5,128 nt of DNA, from positions 1 to 5,128 of the forward strand of contig JAPPDO010000338.1 in NCBI GenBank assembly GCA_028821635.1. Direction: 5' to 3'. The position numbers and the translations under genes are program-made. The stretch is from Ekhidna sp. (lineage in GTDB: Bacteria > Bacteroidota > Bacteroidia > Cytophagales > Cyclobacteriaceae). Shown one piece after another: positions 1-5,128 of the stretch. Within the stretch, counting starts at the first letter, position 1. Each line of letters starts with the position of its first letter. The notes beneath the pieces are model-generated. The model did no database searches. It saw nothing but the letters and a program-made list of their open reading frames with translations, and had not been told where the DNA came from.

Positions 1-20
1 AAAAGTTTAAAAGATTTTTT

Positions 21-48
21 AGCGGCATCCTCGAACGAGGATGCTGCT
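21..48 (+). terminator. Strong hairpin, probable intrinsic terminator of an off-window upstream gene
   Basis: Bases 21-32 pair with 37-48 to form a 12-bp stem with one G-T wobble, closing a 4-base loop (gaac). It is preceded by an A/T-rich run and followed by an interrupted T-rich stretch (48-71). A stop codon at 8-10 in one frame would fit an upstream + strand gene ending just before it. However, another frame stays open until 64-66, so the end of the upstream gene cannot be fixed. The T-tract is imperfect, which lowers certainty for a classic Rho-independent terminator. Confidence 0.55.
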
Positions 49-168
49 TATTTACATCTTTTGTAATTTTTGTGCGCATCACTTTTTATTACAAATCCAC
101 TGTATTTTAGCAATGCCTTCAAAAAACAATCTTTTTCTTAATTGATTCGCCCCTTATCTTGCCCGACG

Positions 169-198
169 TTTGCGTTCTTAAATTCTGTTAAGGATTTG
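169..198 (+). promoter_or_regulatory. Weak Bacteroidota-type promoter candidate for the GT-C/GT2 operon
   Basis: A TTTG at 169-172 is followed 18 bases later by AGGATTTG (191-198). This partly resembles the Bacteroidota housekeeping promoter (TTTG near -33, TAnnTTTG near -7), but the TA of the -7 box is not matched. It would place the transcript start close to the GTG start codon at 216, leaving a very short leader. No Shine-Dalgarno sequence at normal spacing is seen, as is common in this phylum. The rest of 67-215 holds nothing else I can support. Confidence 0.25.
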
Positions 199-215
199 TA
201 TTATAAAAATCAACA

Positions 216-2096
216 GTGAAAAAGAAATATTATTATTTACTGATCGTCCTGTTCATCACTTTCTTTTGCTTTAGTCCTTCTCTGCAAAATGAATTTGTCA
301 ATTGGGATGATGAAAGTAGTTTTATTAAAAATGAACTAATTACTAGTCTCAACGAAACCAATTTTTGGGAAAACACGAAGGGCATATTTTCGAGTGATGT
401 AATTGGAAATTATAATCCATTGACCATTTGGACGTTTCTTTTAGAACAGAAATTCGTTGGGCAGGATAAGCCCCTGTTTTGGCACTTGAATAATATCATA
501 CTTCATCTGGTGTGCACCTTTTTTATTTTTTGGATTGGATTAAGACTTCGGTTGGGATTGCTTGGTGCGTCTATCGCTGCCTTATTGTTCGGTATTCATC
601 CAATGCGTGTGGAATCCGTCGCCTGGGTTACGGAACGAAAGGATGTACTTTACAGTGCCTTTTACCTGGCTGCTATGTTCTACTATATCAAAGGGAAACA
701 AGAGGGTTTTAGAACAAGGGATTATCTGACAATAGGCATTAGCTTTTTGCTTTCTTTACTGTCGAAAATTCAAGCGGTTATTTTGCCCGTCTCATTGGTG
801 CTGGTAGACTACTATCTCAGTAAAGATTGTAGGATAACCCTACAATCCATTATAGGAAAAGTGCCATTTTTTGTAGGCAGCCTGGCAATTGGATTATTGG
901 GTGTTTATTTTTTAAAACAAAAGGAAGTTCTTACACAACAGGTTTATTTCGGGTTCGATAGATTGTTTATTGGGTCTCTTTCGCTAACAACATACCTTGC
1001 AAAGTCTATCCTCCCTTATAGAATGTCTCCGTTATATCCTTATCCTTCTTCGTTAGACTGGACCTTTTACGCATCTATCGTGACGTTTATCTTGACACCC
1101 GCTCTTTTATTCTTTGCGTACATCAAAAAGTGGAGGGTCGTATTTTTTGGTTTTGCCTTTTTTATTGCGAATATTTTTTTGCTTTTACAAATAGTGGGGG
1201 CGGGTCAGGGATTCTTGGCAGATAGATTTACATATATGGCGTATTTCGGGATATTCTTCCTTTTTGCTTATTTTTTAGTATTTTTAATAAAGAGATTTCC
1301 GGAACGTAAAATGGTAGTTTTGAGTTTTACCGGACTTGTTTTTCTCTTTTATGGTTATGTTACTTTTCAGCAAAATAAAATCTGGAAGAACAGTGCAACG
1401 CTCTTTTCACATGTATTGAAATATTATGACAAATCGACTACACCGTGGGGAAACAGGGCAAATTATTTTCGCGATATAGGAGAACCTCAAAAAGCATTTC
1501 ACGATTACCGTCAGGTTATAAGATTAACGCCTAATGAGCCAAATCCGTACAATACCATTGGAAAGTTATACTTTAATTATAACCATCCCGATTCTTTAAA
1601 AAAGGCATTATTCTATTGTAATAAAGCGATTGAATTAAAGCCTGATGACGCTGAATATATCGTTAATCGTGGGGTGATTCATGCAAAACTTGGTGATTTT
1701 AATACGGCACTTCAGAATTTTGACCGAGCCGAAAAGATAGACCCGGGCTATGCCAATATTTACCTGAACAGATATCTCATATACAGTCAATCAAGGCAAG
1801 GGAATAAGGCGTTAAAAAATGTAGACAAGTATTTGAATATCAACACTAACCATGCGGATATGTGGTTCGAAAAAGGGAGACTGCATCAGGCACTCAATCA
1901 GCCGCAAGAATGTATAAACGCATTTGATAAAGCTATCAGCATTAATCCTAAAAAAGGGATGTATTATTTTGAAAGAGCGAAAGGATATTACAATCTTGAA
2001 AACTACACCCGGGCCAAATCCGATATTCAACAATCCTTAAAATTGAATTATAAGGGCGATCAAAATGTAATTGATCTTATTCTAAACGCTCAATAA
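216..2096 (+). CDS. TMTC-like GT-C membrane glycosyltransferase with C-terminal TPR repeats
   Basis: A 626-residue inner-membrane protein in two halves. Residues 1-385 hold about 10-11 hydrophobic segments (roughly 7-24, 91-109, 114-128, 144-158, 170-200, 213-233, 284-303, 307-327, 339-358, 367-383). The first periplasmic loop carries NWDD (29-32), in the position of the acidic catalytic motif of GT-C enzymes, and YNPLT (66-70). Later come [18 protein letters not shown] (128-145) and ADRFTYM (335-341), all typical of bacterial TMTC-like/TPR membrane proteins. Residues about 409-613 form about six TPR repeats, probably periplasmic and likely to bind the acceptor protein. By family, it would transfer a sugar from a polyprenyl-phosphate donor to proteins or another envelope acceptor; this is inferred. 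GTG is the start because an in-frame stop lies at 204-206 and MKKKYYY followed by a hydrophobic stretch makes a good signal anchor. It overlaps the next gene by one base (TAATG). Confidence 0.85.
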   Translation: MKKKYYYLLIVLFITFFCFSPSLQNEFVNWDDESSFIKNELITSLNETNFWENTKGIFSSDVIGNYNPLTIWTFLLEQKFVGQDKPLFWHLNNIILHLVCTFFIFWIGLRLRLGLLGASIAALLFGIHPMRVESVAWVTERKDVLYSAFYLAAMFYYIKGKQEGFRTRDYLTIGISFLLSLLSKIQAVILPVSLVLVDYYLSKDCRITLQSIIGKVPFFVGSLAIGLLGVYFLKQKEVLTQQVYFGFDRLFIGSLSLTTYLAKSILPYRMSPLYPYPSSLDWTFYASIVTFILTPALLFFAYIKKWRVVFFGFAFFIANIFLLLQIVGAGQGFLADRFTYMAYFGIFFLFAYFLVFLIKRFPERKMVVLSFTGLVFLFYGYVTFQQNKIWKNSATLFSHVLKYYDKSTTPWGNRANYFRDIGEPQKAFHDYRQVIRLTPNEPNPYNTIGKLYFNYNHPDSLKKALFYCNKAIELKPDDAEYIVNRGVIHAKLGDFNTALQNFDRAEKIDPGYANIYLNRYLIYSQSRQGNKALKNVDKYLNINTNHADMWFEKGRLHQALNQPQECINAFDKAISINPKKGMYYFERAKGYYNLENYTRAKSDIQQSLKLNYKGDQNVIDLILNAQ

Positions 2097-2584
2097 TGAA
2101 ATTGTCAATTATAATTCCTGCGTACAATGAAAGTGTAACGCTGGACTGCGTCGTGAGAAGGGTATTAGATGTAGAATTGATTAATAACTTTTCTAAGGAA
2201 ATTCTCATCATAGATGATTGTTCGGAGGACTCAACATTTGAAATTATGACTAAACTCTCAGATGAATTCGAGAAAGTTAGCTGCTATCGCCATGAAAAAA
2301 ATAAAGGCAAAGGAGCCGCTTTGCATACAGGAATTGAAGAAGCAACAGGAGATTACATTATTATTCAGGATGTAGATATGGAGTATGACCCTCAAGAATA
2401 TAACAACTTATTAAAACCGGTTTGTGAAGGCTTCGCAGATATAGTATATGGAAGCCGGTTTTTAGGAAGTAATCCTCGTCGTGTCTTATTGTTTTGGCAT
2501 ACGCTAGGCAATAAATTTTTAACGTTTCTTTCAAATATGTGTTCAGACCTCAGTCTAACAGATATGGAAACTTGCTATAAGCTA

Positions 2585-2591
2585 TATTAAA
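2585..2591 (+). other. Frameshift site splitting the GT2 gene
   Basis: The sequence TATTAAA contains the premature TAA (2588-2590). The downstream reading frame is +1 relative to the upstream one, consistent with a single inserted T in the TT at 2587-2588. It does not look like programmed +1 slippage: moving the tyrosine tRNA from TAT to ATT would lose the first-position pairing, and no stimulatory element is obvious. Confidence 0.75.
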
Positions 2592-2597
2592 GCAGAT

Positions 2598-2798
2598 ATG
2601 ATCAGATCGTTAAAGTTAAAAGAAAGGCGATTTGGCTTTGAACCGGAGGTTACAGCCAAGATATCCAAAATACTCAAAGTTAGAATTTATGAGGTAGGTA
2701 TTTCATATCATGGAAGAACTTACGAAGAAGGTAAAAAGATAAGTTGGAAAGACGGATTCAGAGCTTTTTATTGCATCATAAAATATAACATCTTCTGA
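2598..2798 (+). CDS. C-terminal fragment of the broken GT2 glycosyltransferase
   Basis: If translated from its own ATG at 2598 this gives 66 residues carrying the conserved C-terminal block of DPM1-like GT2 enzymes (RFGFEPEVTAK at 11-21, then GISYHGRTYEEGKK at 34-47). It has no nucleotide-sugar site of its own and so is not expected to act independently. It is listed because automatic annotation may call it as a separate small gene. The in-frame codons just before the ATG (AAA GCA GAT) also read like the family sequence, which shows that this ATG is an internal methionine rather than a genuine start. Confidence 0.4.
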   Translation: MIRSLKLKERRFGFEPEVTAKISKILKVRIYEVGISYHGRTYEEGKKISWKDGFRAFYCIIKYNIF

Positions 2799-2802
2799 AA
2801 TG

Positions 2803-2837
2803 AAAAAAAACGGCGGGTTACTGGTCAGCAGATGCCG
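2803..2837 (-). terminator. Possible terminator of the secA-SPOR-amidohydrolase operon
   Basis: Read on the - strand, CGGC (2837-2834) can pair with GCCG (2814-2811) across a 19-base loop that contains a small CTG/CAG stem. The stem is followed directly by eight T (2810-2803). It lies about 40 bases after the amidohydrolase stop. The GC stem is only 4 bp, so this is a weak but well-placed candidate. Confidence 0.35.
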
Positions 2838-2838
2838 A

Positions 2839-2867
2839 AAGGATACTGAGGCCTTTATGCTTCTTTT
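2839..2867 (+). terminator. Weak hairpin with T-rich tail after the GT2 gene
   Basis: AAAGG (bases 2838-2842 or one base later) can pair with CCTTT (2852-2856) over a loop of about 9 bases, followed by ATGCTTCTTTT. It would serve the + strand GT-C/GT2 unit in the 80-bp convergent gap. The short AT-rich stem makes this uncertain. Confidence 0.2.
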
Positions 2868-2868
2868 A

Positions 2869-2883
2869 AATAACGGGGTTATT
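2869..2883. repeat. Perfect 6-bp inverted repeat over the amidohydrolase stop codon
   Basis: AATAAC (2869-2874) and GTTATT (2878-2883) form a perfect palindromic stem with a 3-base loop, overlapping the TAA stop (2881-2879 on the - strand). It is AT-rich and has no T-run on either side, so a termination role is doubtful and chance is possible. Confidence 0.25.
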
Positions 2884-4075
2884 CAGCGCAGTTGAGTTCA
2901 TTGACGGCCAAGTAAGACAAAAGCCCCATCCCCGTTTTAAGTGCGTTCTCATCAACATTGAAGGTGGGAGTGTGTACGCCTGACGTGATGCCCATCTCTT
3001 CATTTCTCGTACCCAAACGGTAAAAACATCCCGGAATTTCGTGAGAGTAGAATGCGAAGTCCTCTGCGGCCGTCCAGAGAGCTATCTTTAGTACATTTTC
3101 TTTACCCATATATTCTTCTGCTGCCAAAATATTTCGTTCGGTGTAGGCTTCGTCATTAATCAGATAAGGATACCCCGATGCAATCTCCACCTCGCATGTT
3201 GCTCCCATAGCACCGGCAACGGCCTGCGATACGTCTTTAATTCTTTGAAGAGCCAACTTTCTCCAATCTTCATCAAAAGTCCTAAAAGTACCCTCAATCC
3301 TCACCTCGTTAGGGATTACATTATTTATGCTACCCCCTGCTATTTTGCCAAATGAAAGGACAGAAGGAATTTTTGGGTCTGCCATCCTGCTAACGATCTG
3401 CTGAAGGGAAACAATGATCTGACCAGCTATTGCAATCGGGTCGATGCAGTTTTCCGGCATGGCTGCATGGCCTCCTTTACCTTTGACGGTCAGGTAAACT
3501 TCGTCTGCACTAGCCATGTATTTTCCTTTTCTAAAGCCTACTTTACCCTCCGGAATTAAGGGCATGACATGCTGGCCTAAAATGGCATCAGGGGTAGGAT
3601 TCCGAAGTATACCCTCTTTGATAAGCATTGAAGCTCCTCCGGGAGATTTTTCTTCACCGGGCTGAAAAATAAACTTTATAGTGCCATTGAACTGATCGGT
3701 AAGTTGTGAAAGTATCCGAGCGGCTCCCAGCAGGCTGGCAGTATGTACATCGTGACCGCAAGCATGCATTACACCTTTGTTTGTTGATTTATATGCTATT
3801 TCATTCTCCTCTGAAATGGGGAGCGCATCTATATCCGCCCGCAGTGCGATGGTACCTCCGGACTCTTTTCCTTTTAAGCAAAAAGTAACCCCTGTTTCGC
3901 AAATCCGTTCTATGTGGGAAATGCCAAACTCTTTGAGTTTACTTTCTATGAATGAGGCAGTATTAAATTCTTTGAATGAAAGCTCCGGGTTTGCATGAAG
4001 ATGCCTTCTTGTCTCCAGAATTTCATGAAAGTGATCTTCCGAAAGTTTTTTTATTTCTGCAATTAACTCACTCAT
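2879..4075 (-). CDS. M20D family amidohydrolase (N-acyl amino acid/hippurate hydrolase type)
   Basis: A 398-residue cytoplasmic metal-dependent hydrolase of peptidase family M20, subfamily D. Seen motifs, in order: RRHLHANPELSF (23-34), ALRADIDALP (77-86), HACGHDVH (104-111), PGEEKSPGGA (139-148), GQHV (167-170), the lid/dimerisation GGHAAMP (201-207), AEDFAFY (337-343) and HTPTFNVDE (368-376). The expected binuclear metal ligands Cys106, His108, Glu142, His169 and His368 are all present, and Glu141 fits the catalytic base, so the enzyme looks intact. Length is normal for the family and there is no signal peptide. Relatives cleave N-acyl amino acids, hippurate, auxin conjugates or N-acetyl-diaminopimelate; the substrate here cannot be read from sequence. 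The ATG lies inside the end of the SPOR gene (8-base overlap ATGAGTGA), indicating translational coupling as the last gene of the secA operon. Confidence 0.93.
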   Translation of the reverse strand: MSELIAEIKKLSEDHFHEILETRRHLHANPELSFKEFNTASFIESKLKEFGISHIERICETGVTFCLKGKESGGTIALRADIDALPISEENEIAYKSTNKGVMHACGHDVHTASLLGAARILSQLTDQFNGTIKFIFQPGEEKSPGGASMLIKEGILRNPTPDAILGQHVMPLIPEGKVGFRKGKYMASADEVYLTVKGKGGHAAMPENCIDPIAIAGQIIVSLQQIVSRMADPKIPSVLSFGKIAGGSINNVIPNEVRIEGTFRTFDEDWRKLALQRIKDVSQAVAGAMGATCEVEIASGYPYLINDEAYTERNILAAEEYMGKENVLKIALWTAAEDFAFYSHEIPGCFYRLGTRNEEMGITSGVHTPTFNVDENALKTGMGLLSYLAVNELNCAE

Positions 4076-4562
4076 AAGAAAGCATGAATCTCTCGGGAAT
4101 TAGTAAAGCTCTGGGAAATTGTTCTTTTACTCTCTTGTATACGTAGTGTGCCTCAAGCCGGTCAGTAAATTCTCCTCCTTTCACTCTAAAATTTGGCTGG
4201 TAATAAGATAGCTTCGGCTTCAACTCAGGAAATAATTGCTCCATTTTATTTCTGGTTTCATTAGCTGTTTCCCGATTGGCTCCTGAATAGACCTGAATTA
4301 CAAAACCGTTAACCAGCCGGCCTTCTTTATTTCGGGCAAGGGCAATTTTGAATATGCTATCCATCTCTGCCTTGATATGACCTTTCAGTGGTTCATAAGG
4401 TTCACTATATGCTACAATTTTGGGTTTACTGTCCGGACTCTCTTCCATTGCCGTGACTGGCCTGTGGATGCTCAGGTCCTCTGAATAAGTAATCCCGGAG
4501 GTCGGGACTGCTGCTTTACATGCGGCTAAAAGGCTTAATATGATTAATCGATCAATACGCAT
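4068..4562 (-). CDS. Small SPOR-domain lipoprotein
   Basis: A 164-residue exported protein. Its N-terminus is a short basic MRIDR, a hydrophobic core and a lipobox LAAC (12-15), so Cys15 is the predicted lipidation site. This supports the ATG at 4562 although it overlaps secA by 19 bases. Residues about 21-80 are polar and probably a linker with one helix. Residues about 84-155 fit a SPOR fold: strand NGFVIQVYSG (85-94), a helix with NETRNKMEQLF, strands around 117-131, a helix YVYKRVKEQF and a final strand. SPOR domains bind peptidoglycan stripped of stem peptides, so a role at the cell wall or division site is plausible but inferred. The SPOR assignment rests on pattern rather than a profile search; there is no catalytic motif. 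It shares a transcript with secA and the M20D gene, and its stop is overlapped by the latter's start. Confidence 0.75.
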   Translation of the reverse strand: MRIDRLIILSLLAACKAAVPTSGITYSEDLSIHRPVTAMEESPDSKPKIVAYSEPYEPLKGHIKAEMDSIFKIALARNKEGRLVNGFVIQVYSGANRETANETRNKMEQLFPELKPKLSYYQPNFRVKGGEFTDRLEAHYVYKRVKEQFPRALLIPERFMLSYE

Positions 4563-5128
4563 TTACTATTTTTTACGTCGGCTTCAACTGTTTTGTATTT
4601 GACATCTTTTTTTACGGACCCATCCGCATACTGCACATTTACCCGTTGGTTTCTACCGGCTATTTTTTGTGATTGAACCGGCTGTTTTTGCTGCTGAACC
4701 GGTGGTCTGTTGCCTTGTGCCTGAGGGCCTGTCAGGGCAGACCTGCTCTCTTCTTTCTGCTCTTTGTAATTTCTTACCGTTCTTTGCTTCTGAGCAGCCT
4801 GAACCTCTTCAGCCTGGTCAACGGGTATTTCCGCCTTCATCAGGAAGGAGACAGTACCCTCATTTACACGCCCGATAAATCGTTTAAAGATTTCAAAGCC
4901 TTCAAATTTATAAATCAGCAAAGGATCTTTCTGCTCGTATTGAGCATTTCTGACACTTTGCCTTAAATCATCCATGTCGCGCAGATGTTCTTTCCATAGC
5001 ATATCAATGGTGGCAAGGGCGATCATCTTCTCCATCTCTTTGATAACTTCCCTGCCTTCACTATAAACTGCCTTTTTAAGGTTGATAGGTGTTCCAATCT
5101 GTTTTTTACCATCCGTGAAAGGGATAAG
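4544..5128 (-). CDS. secA: Preprotein translocase ATPase SecA, C-terminal part (5' end beyond right edge)
   Basis: Only the last 194 residues are in the window. The frame is open to the right edge, beginning LIPFTDGKK, so the methionine encoded at 5035 is internal. SecA is the ATP-driven motor that pushes unfolded preproteins through SecYEG. Visible parts, numbered from the edge: the end of the helical scaffold/wing region with LWKEHLRDMDDLRQSV (44-59) and EQKDPLLIYKFEGFEIFKRF (64-83), a hallmark of SecA. A Q/P-rich variable linker (about 105-155) follows, and then a tail GRNQRVNVQYADGSVKKD (158-175) ending NSKCVLID. The usual C-terminal zinc finger (CxCxSGx8C/H) is absent; a single cysteine remains. 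I believe this tail type occurs in other Bacteroidota SecAs, but that is recollection. It is followed by the overlapping lipoprotein gene. Confidence 0.95.
   Translation of the reverse strand, partial: LIPFTDGKKQIGTPINLKKAVYSEGREVIKEMEKMIALATIDMLWKEHLRDMDDLRQSVRNAQYEQKDPLLIYKFEGFEIFKRFIGRVNEGTVSFLMKAEIPVDQAEEVQAAQKQRTVRNYKEQKEESRSALTGPQAQGNRPPVQQQKQPVQSQKIAGRNQRVNVQYADGSVKKDVKYKTVEADVKNSKCVLID

Larger units (their letters stand above)
2096..2798 (+). pseudogene. Frameshifted GT2 glycosyltransferase (polyprenyl-phosphate sugar synthase, DPM1-like)
   Basis: Two fragments together make one GT2 enzyme. The first (2096-2590, 164 residues) has PAYNE (8-12), the nucleotide-binding DDCSED (40-45), the metal-binding QDVDMEYDP (91-99, DxD D92/D94), GSRF (119-122), LGN (137-139) and DMETCYK (156-162). 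It then hits TAA at 2588-2590. The rest of the family domain, with RFGFEPE and GISYHGRTYEEGKKISWKDG, continues in the +1 frame to TGA at 2796-2798. Deleting one T at 2587-2588 turns CTA TAT TAA AGC into CTA TAT AAA GCA GAT and gives a seamless 233-residue protein of normal family length. Known members transfer mannose or glucose from a nucleotide sugar to polyprenyl phosphate at the cytoplasmic membrane face. There is no C-terminal membrane segment. The ATG shares a base with the stop of the GT-C gene, so translation is coupled. The break may be a real mutation or a sequencing error; the intact first fragment keeps the catalytic motifs. Confidence 0.85.

Noticed and set aside
90..200. 9-base inverted repeat TACAAATCC (90-98) / GGATTTGTA (192-200) flanking the leader
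   Set aside because: The arms are about 90 bases apart, AT-rich and short, so chance is likely; no divergent gene is visible to give it a shared-operator meaning.
512..712. 66-codon + strand open frame inside the GT-C gene
   Set aside because: It overlaps a well-supported gene in another frame and shows no recognisable motif.
1812..2033. 73-codon - strand open frame opposite the TPR repeats
   Set aside because: It is antisense to conserved TPR coding sequence and its product resembles no family.
2585..2600. Programmed +1 frameshifting in the GT2 gene
   Set aside because: The TAT to ATT slip would break tRNA pairing, there is no upstream Shine-Dalgarno-like stimulator as in prfB, and such recoding is not known to me in this family.
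2800..2895. 31-codon + strand frame starting MKKNGG after the GT2 gene
   Set aside because: It runs into the end of the convergent amidohydrolase gene, its start is in the A8 tract that fits the opposite-strand terminator, and it has no family features.
3706..3998. Two + strand open frames opposite the M20D gene
   Set aside because: They are antisense shadows of a region encoding conserved metal-binding motifs.
4669..4966. Two + strand open frames opposite secA
   Set aside because: They are antisense to conserved SecA coding sequence and overlap each other, with no recognisable product.

Overview
The window looks like a piece of a Bacteroidota (probably Cytophagia-like) chromosome. The evidence is the SecA C-terminal sequence, which has the Bacteroidota-type motifs EQKDPLLIYKFE and a non-zinc-finger tail, together with the SPOR lipoprotein, the DPM1-like GT2 and TMTC-like GT-C proteins typical of that phylum, and the lack of Shine-Dalgarno sequences at the gene starts. 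No tRNA, rRNA, CRISPR array, insertion sequence or phage gene is visible.

Layout: two convergent transcription units meet at about 2799-2878. Left part, + strand: a strong hairpin at 21-48 probably terminates an off-window gene. A leader of about 150 bp with a weak Bacteroidota-type promoter candidate follows, then a 626-residue polytopic membrane protein (GT-C/TMTC-like fold plus about six C-terminal TPR repeats). It is coupled through TAATG to a GT2 glycosyltransferase of the polyprenyl-phosphate sugar synthase (DPM1-like) type. The GT2 gene is split by an apparent +1-base frameshift near 2588. Removing one T restores a continuous, family-like 233-residue protein.

Right part, - strand, read from the right edge leftwards: the 3' part of secA, then a small SPOR-domain lipoprotein overlapping it by 19 nt, then an M20D amidohydrolase overlapping the lipoprotein gene by 8 nt. 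The overlaps indicate one tightly packed operon.

How the genes may work together: the left pair resembles a lipid-linked-sugar protein O-glycosylation module, in which GT2 would load a sugar onto polyprenyl phosphate in the cytoplasm and the GT-C protein would use it on the periplasmic side. This is inference from family membership and adjacency. The right operon joins protein export (SecA), an envelope lipoprotein likely to bind peptidoglycan, and a cytoplasmic deacylase/aminoacylase. I see no clearly new system. The most informative points are the broken glycosyltransferase and the GT-C/GT2 pairing.
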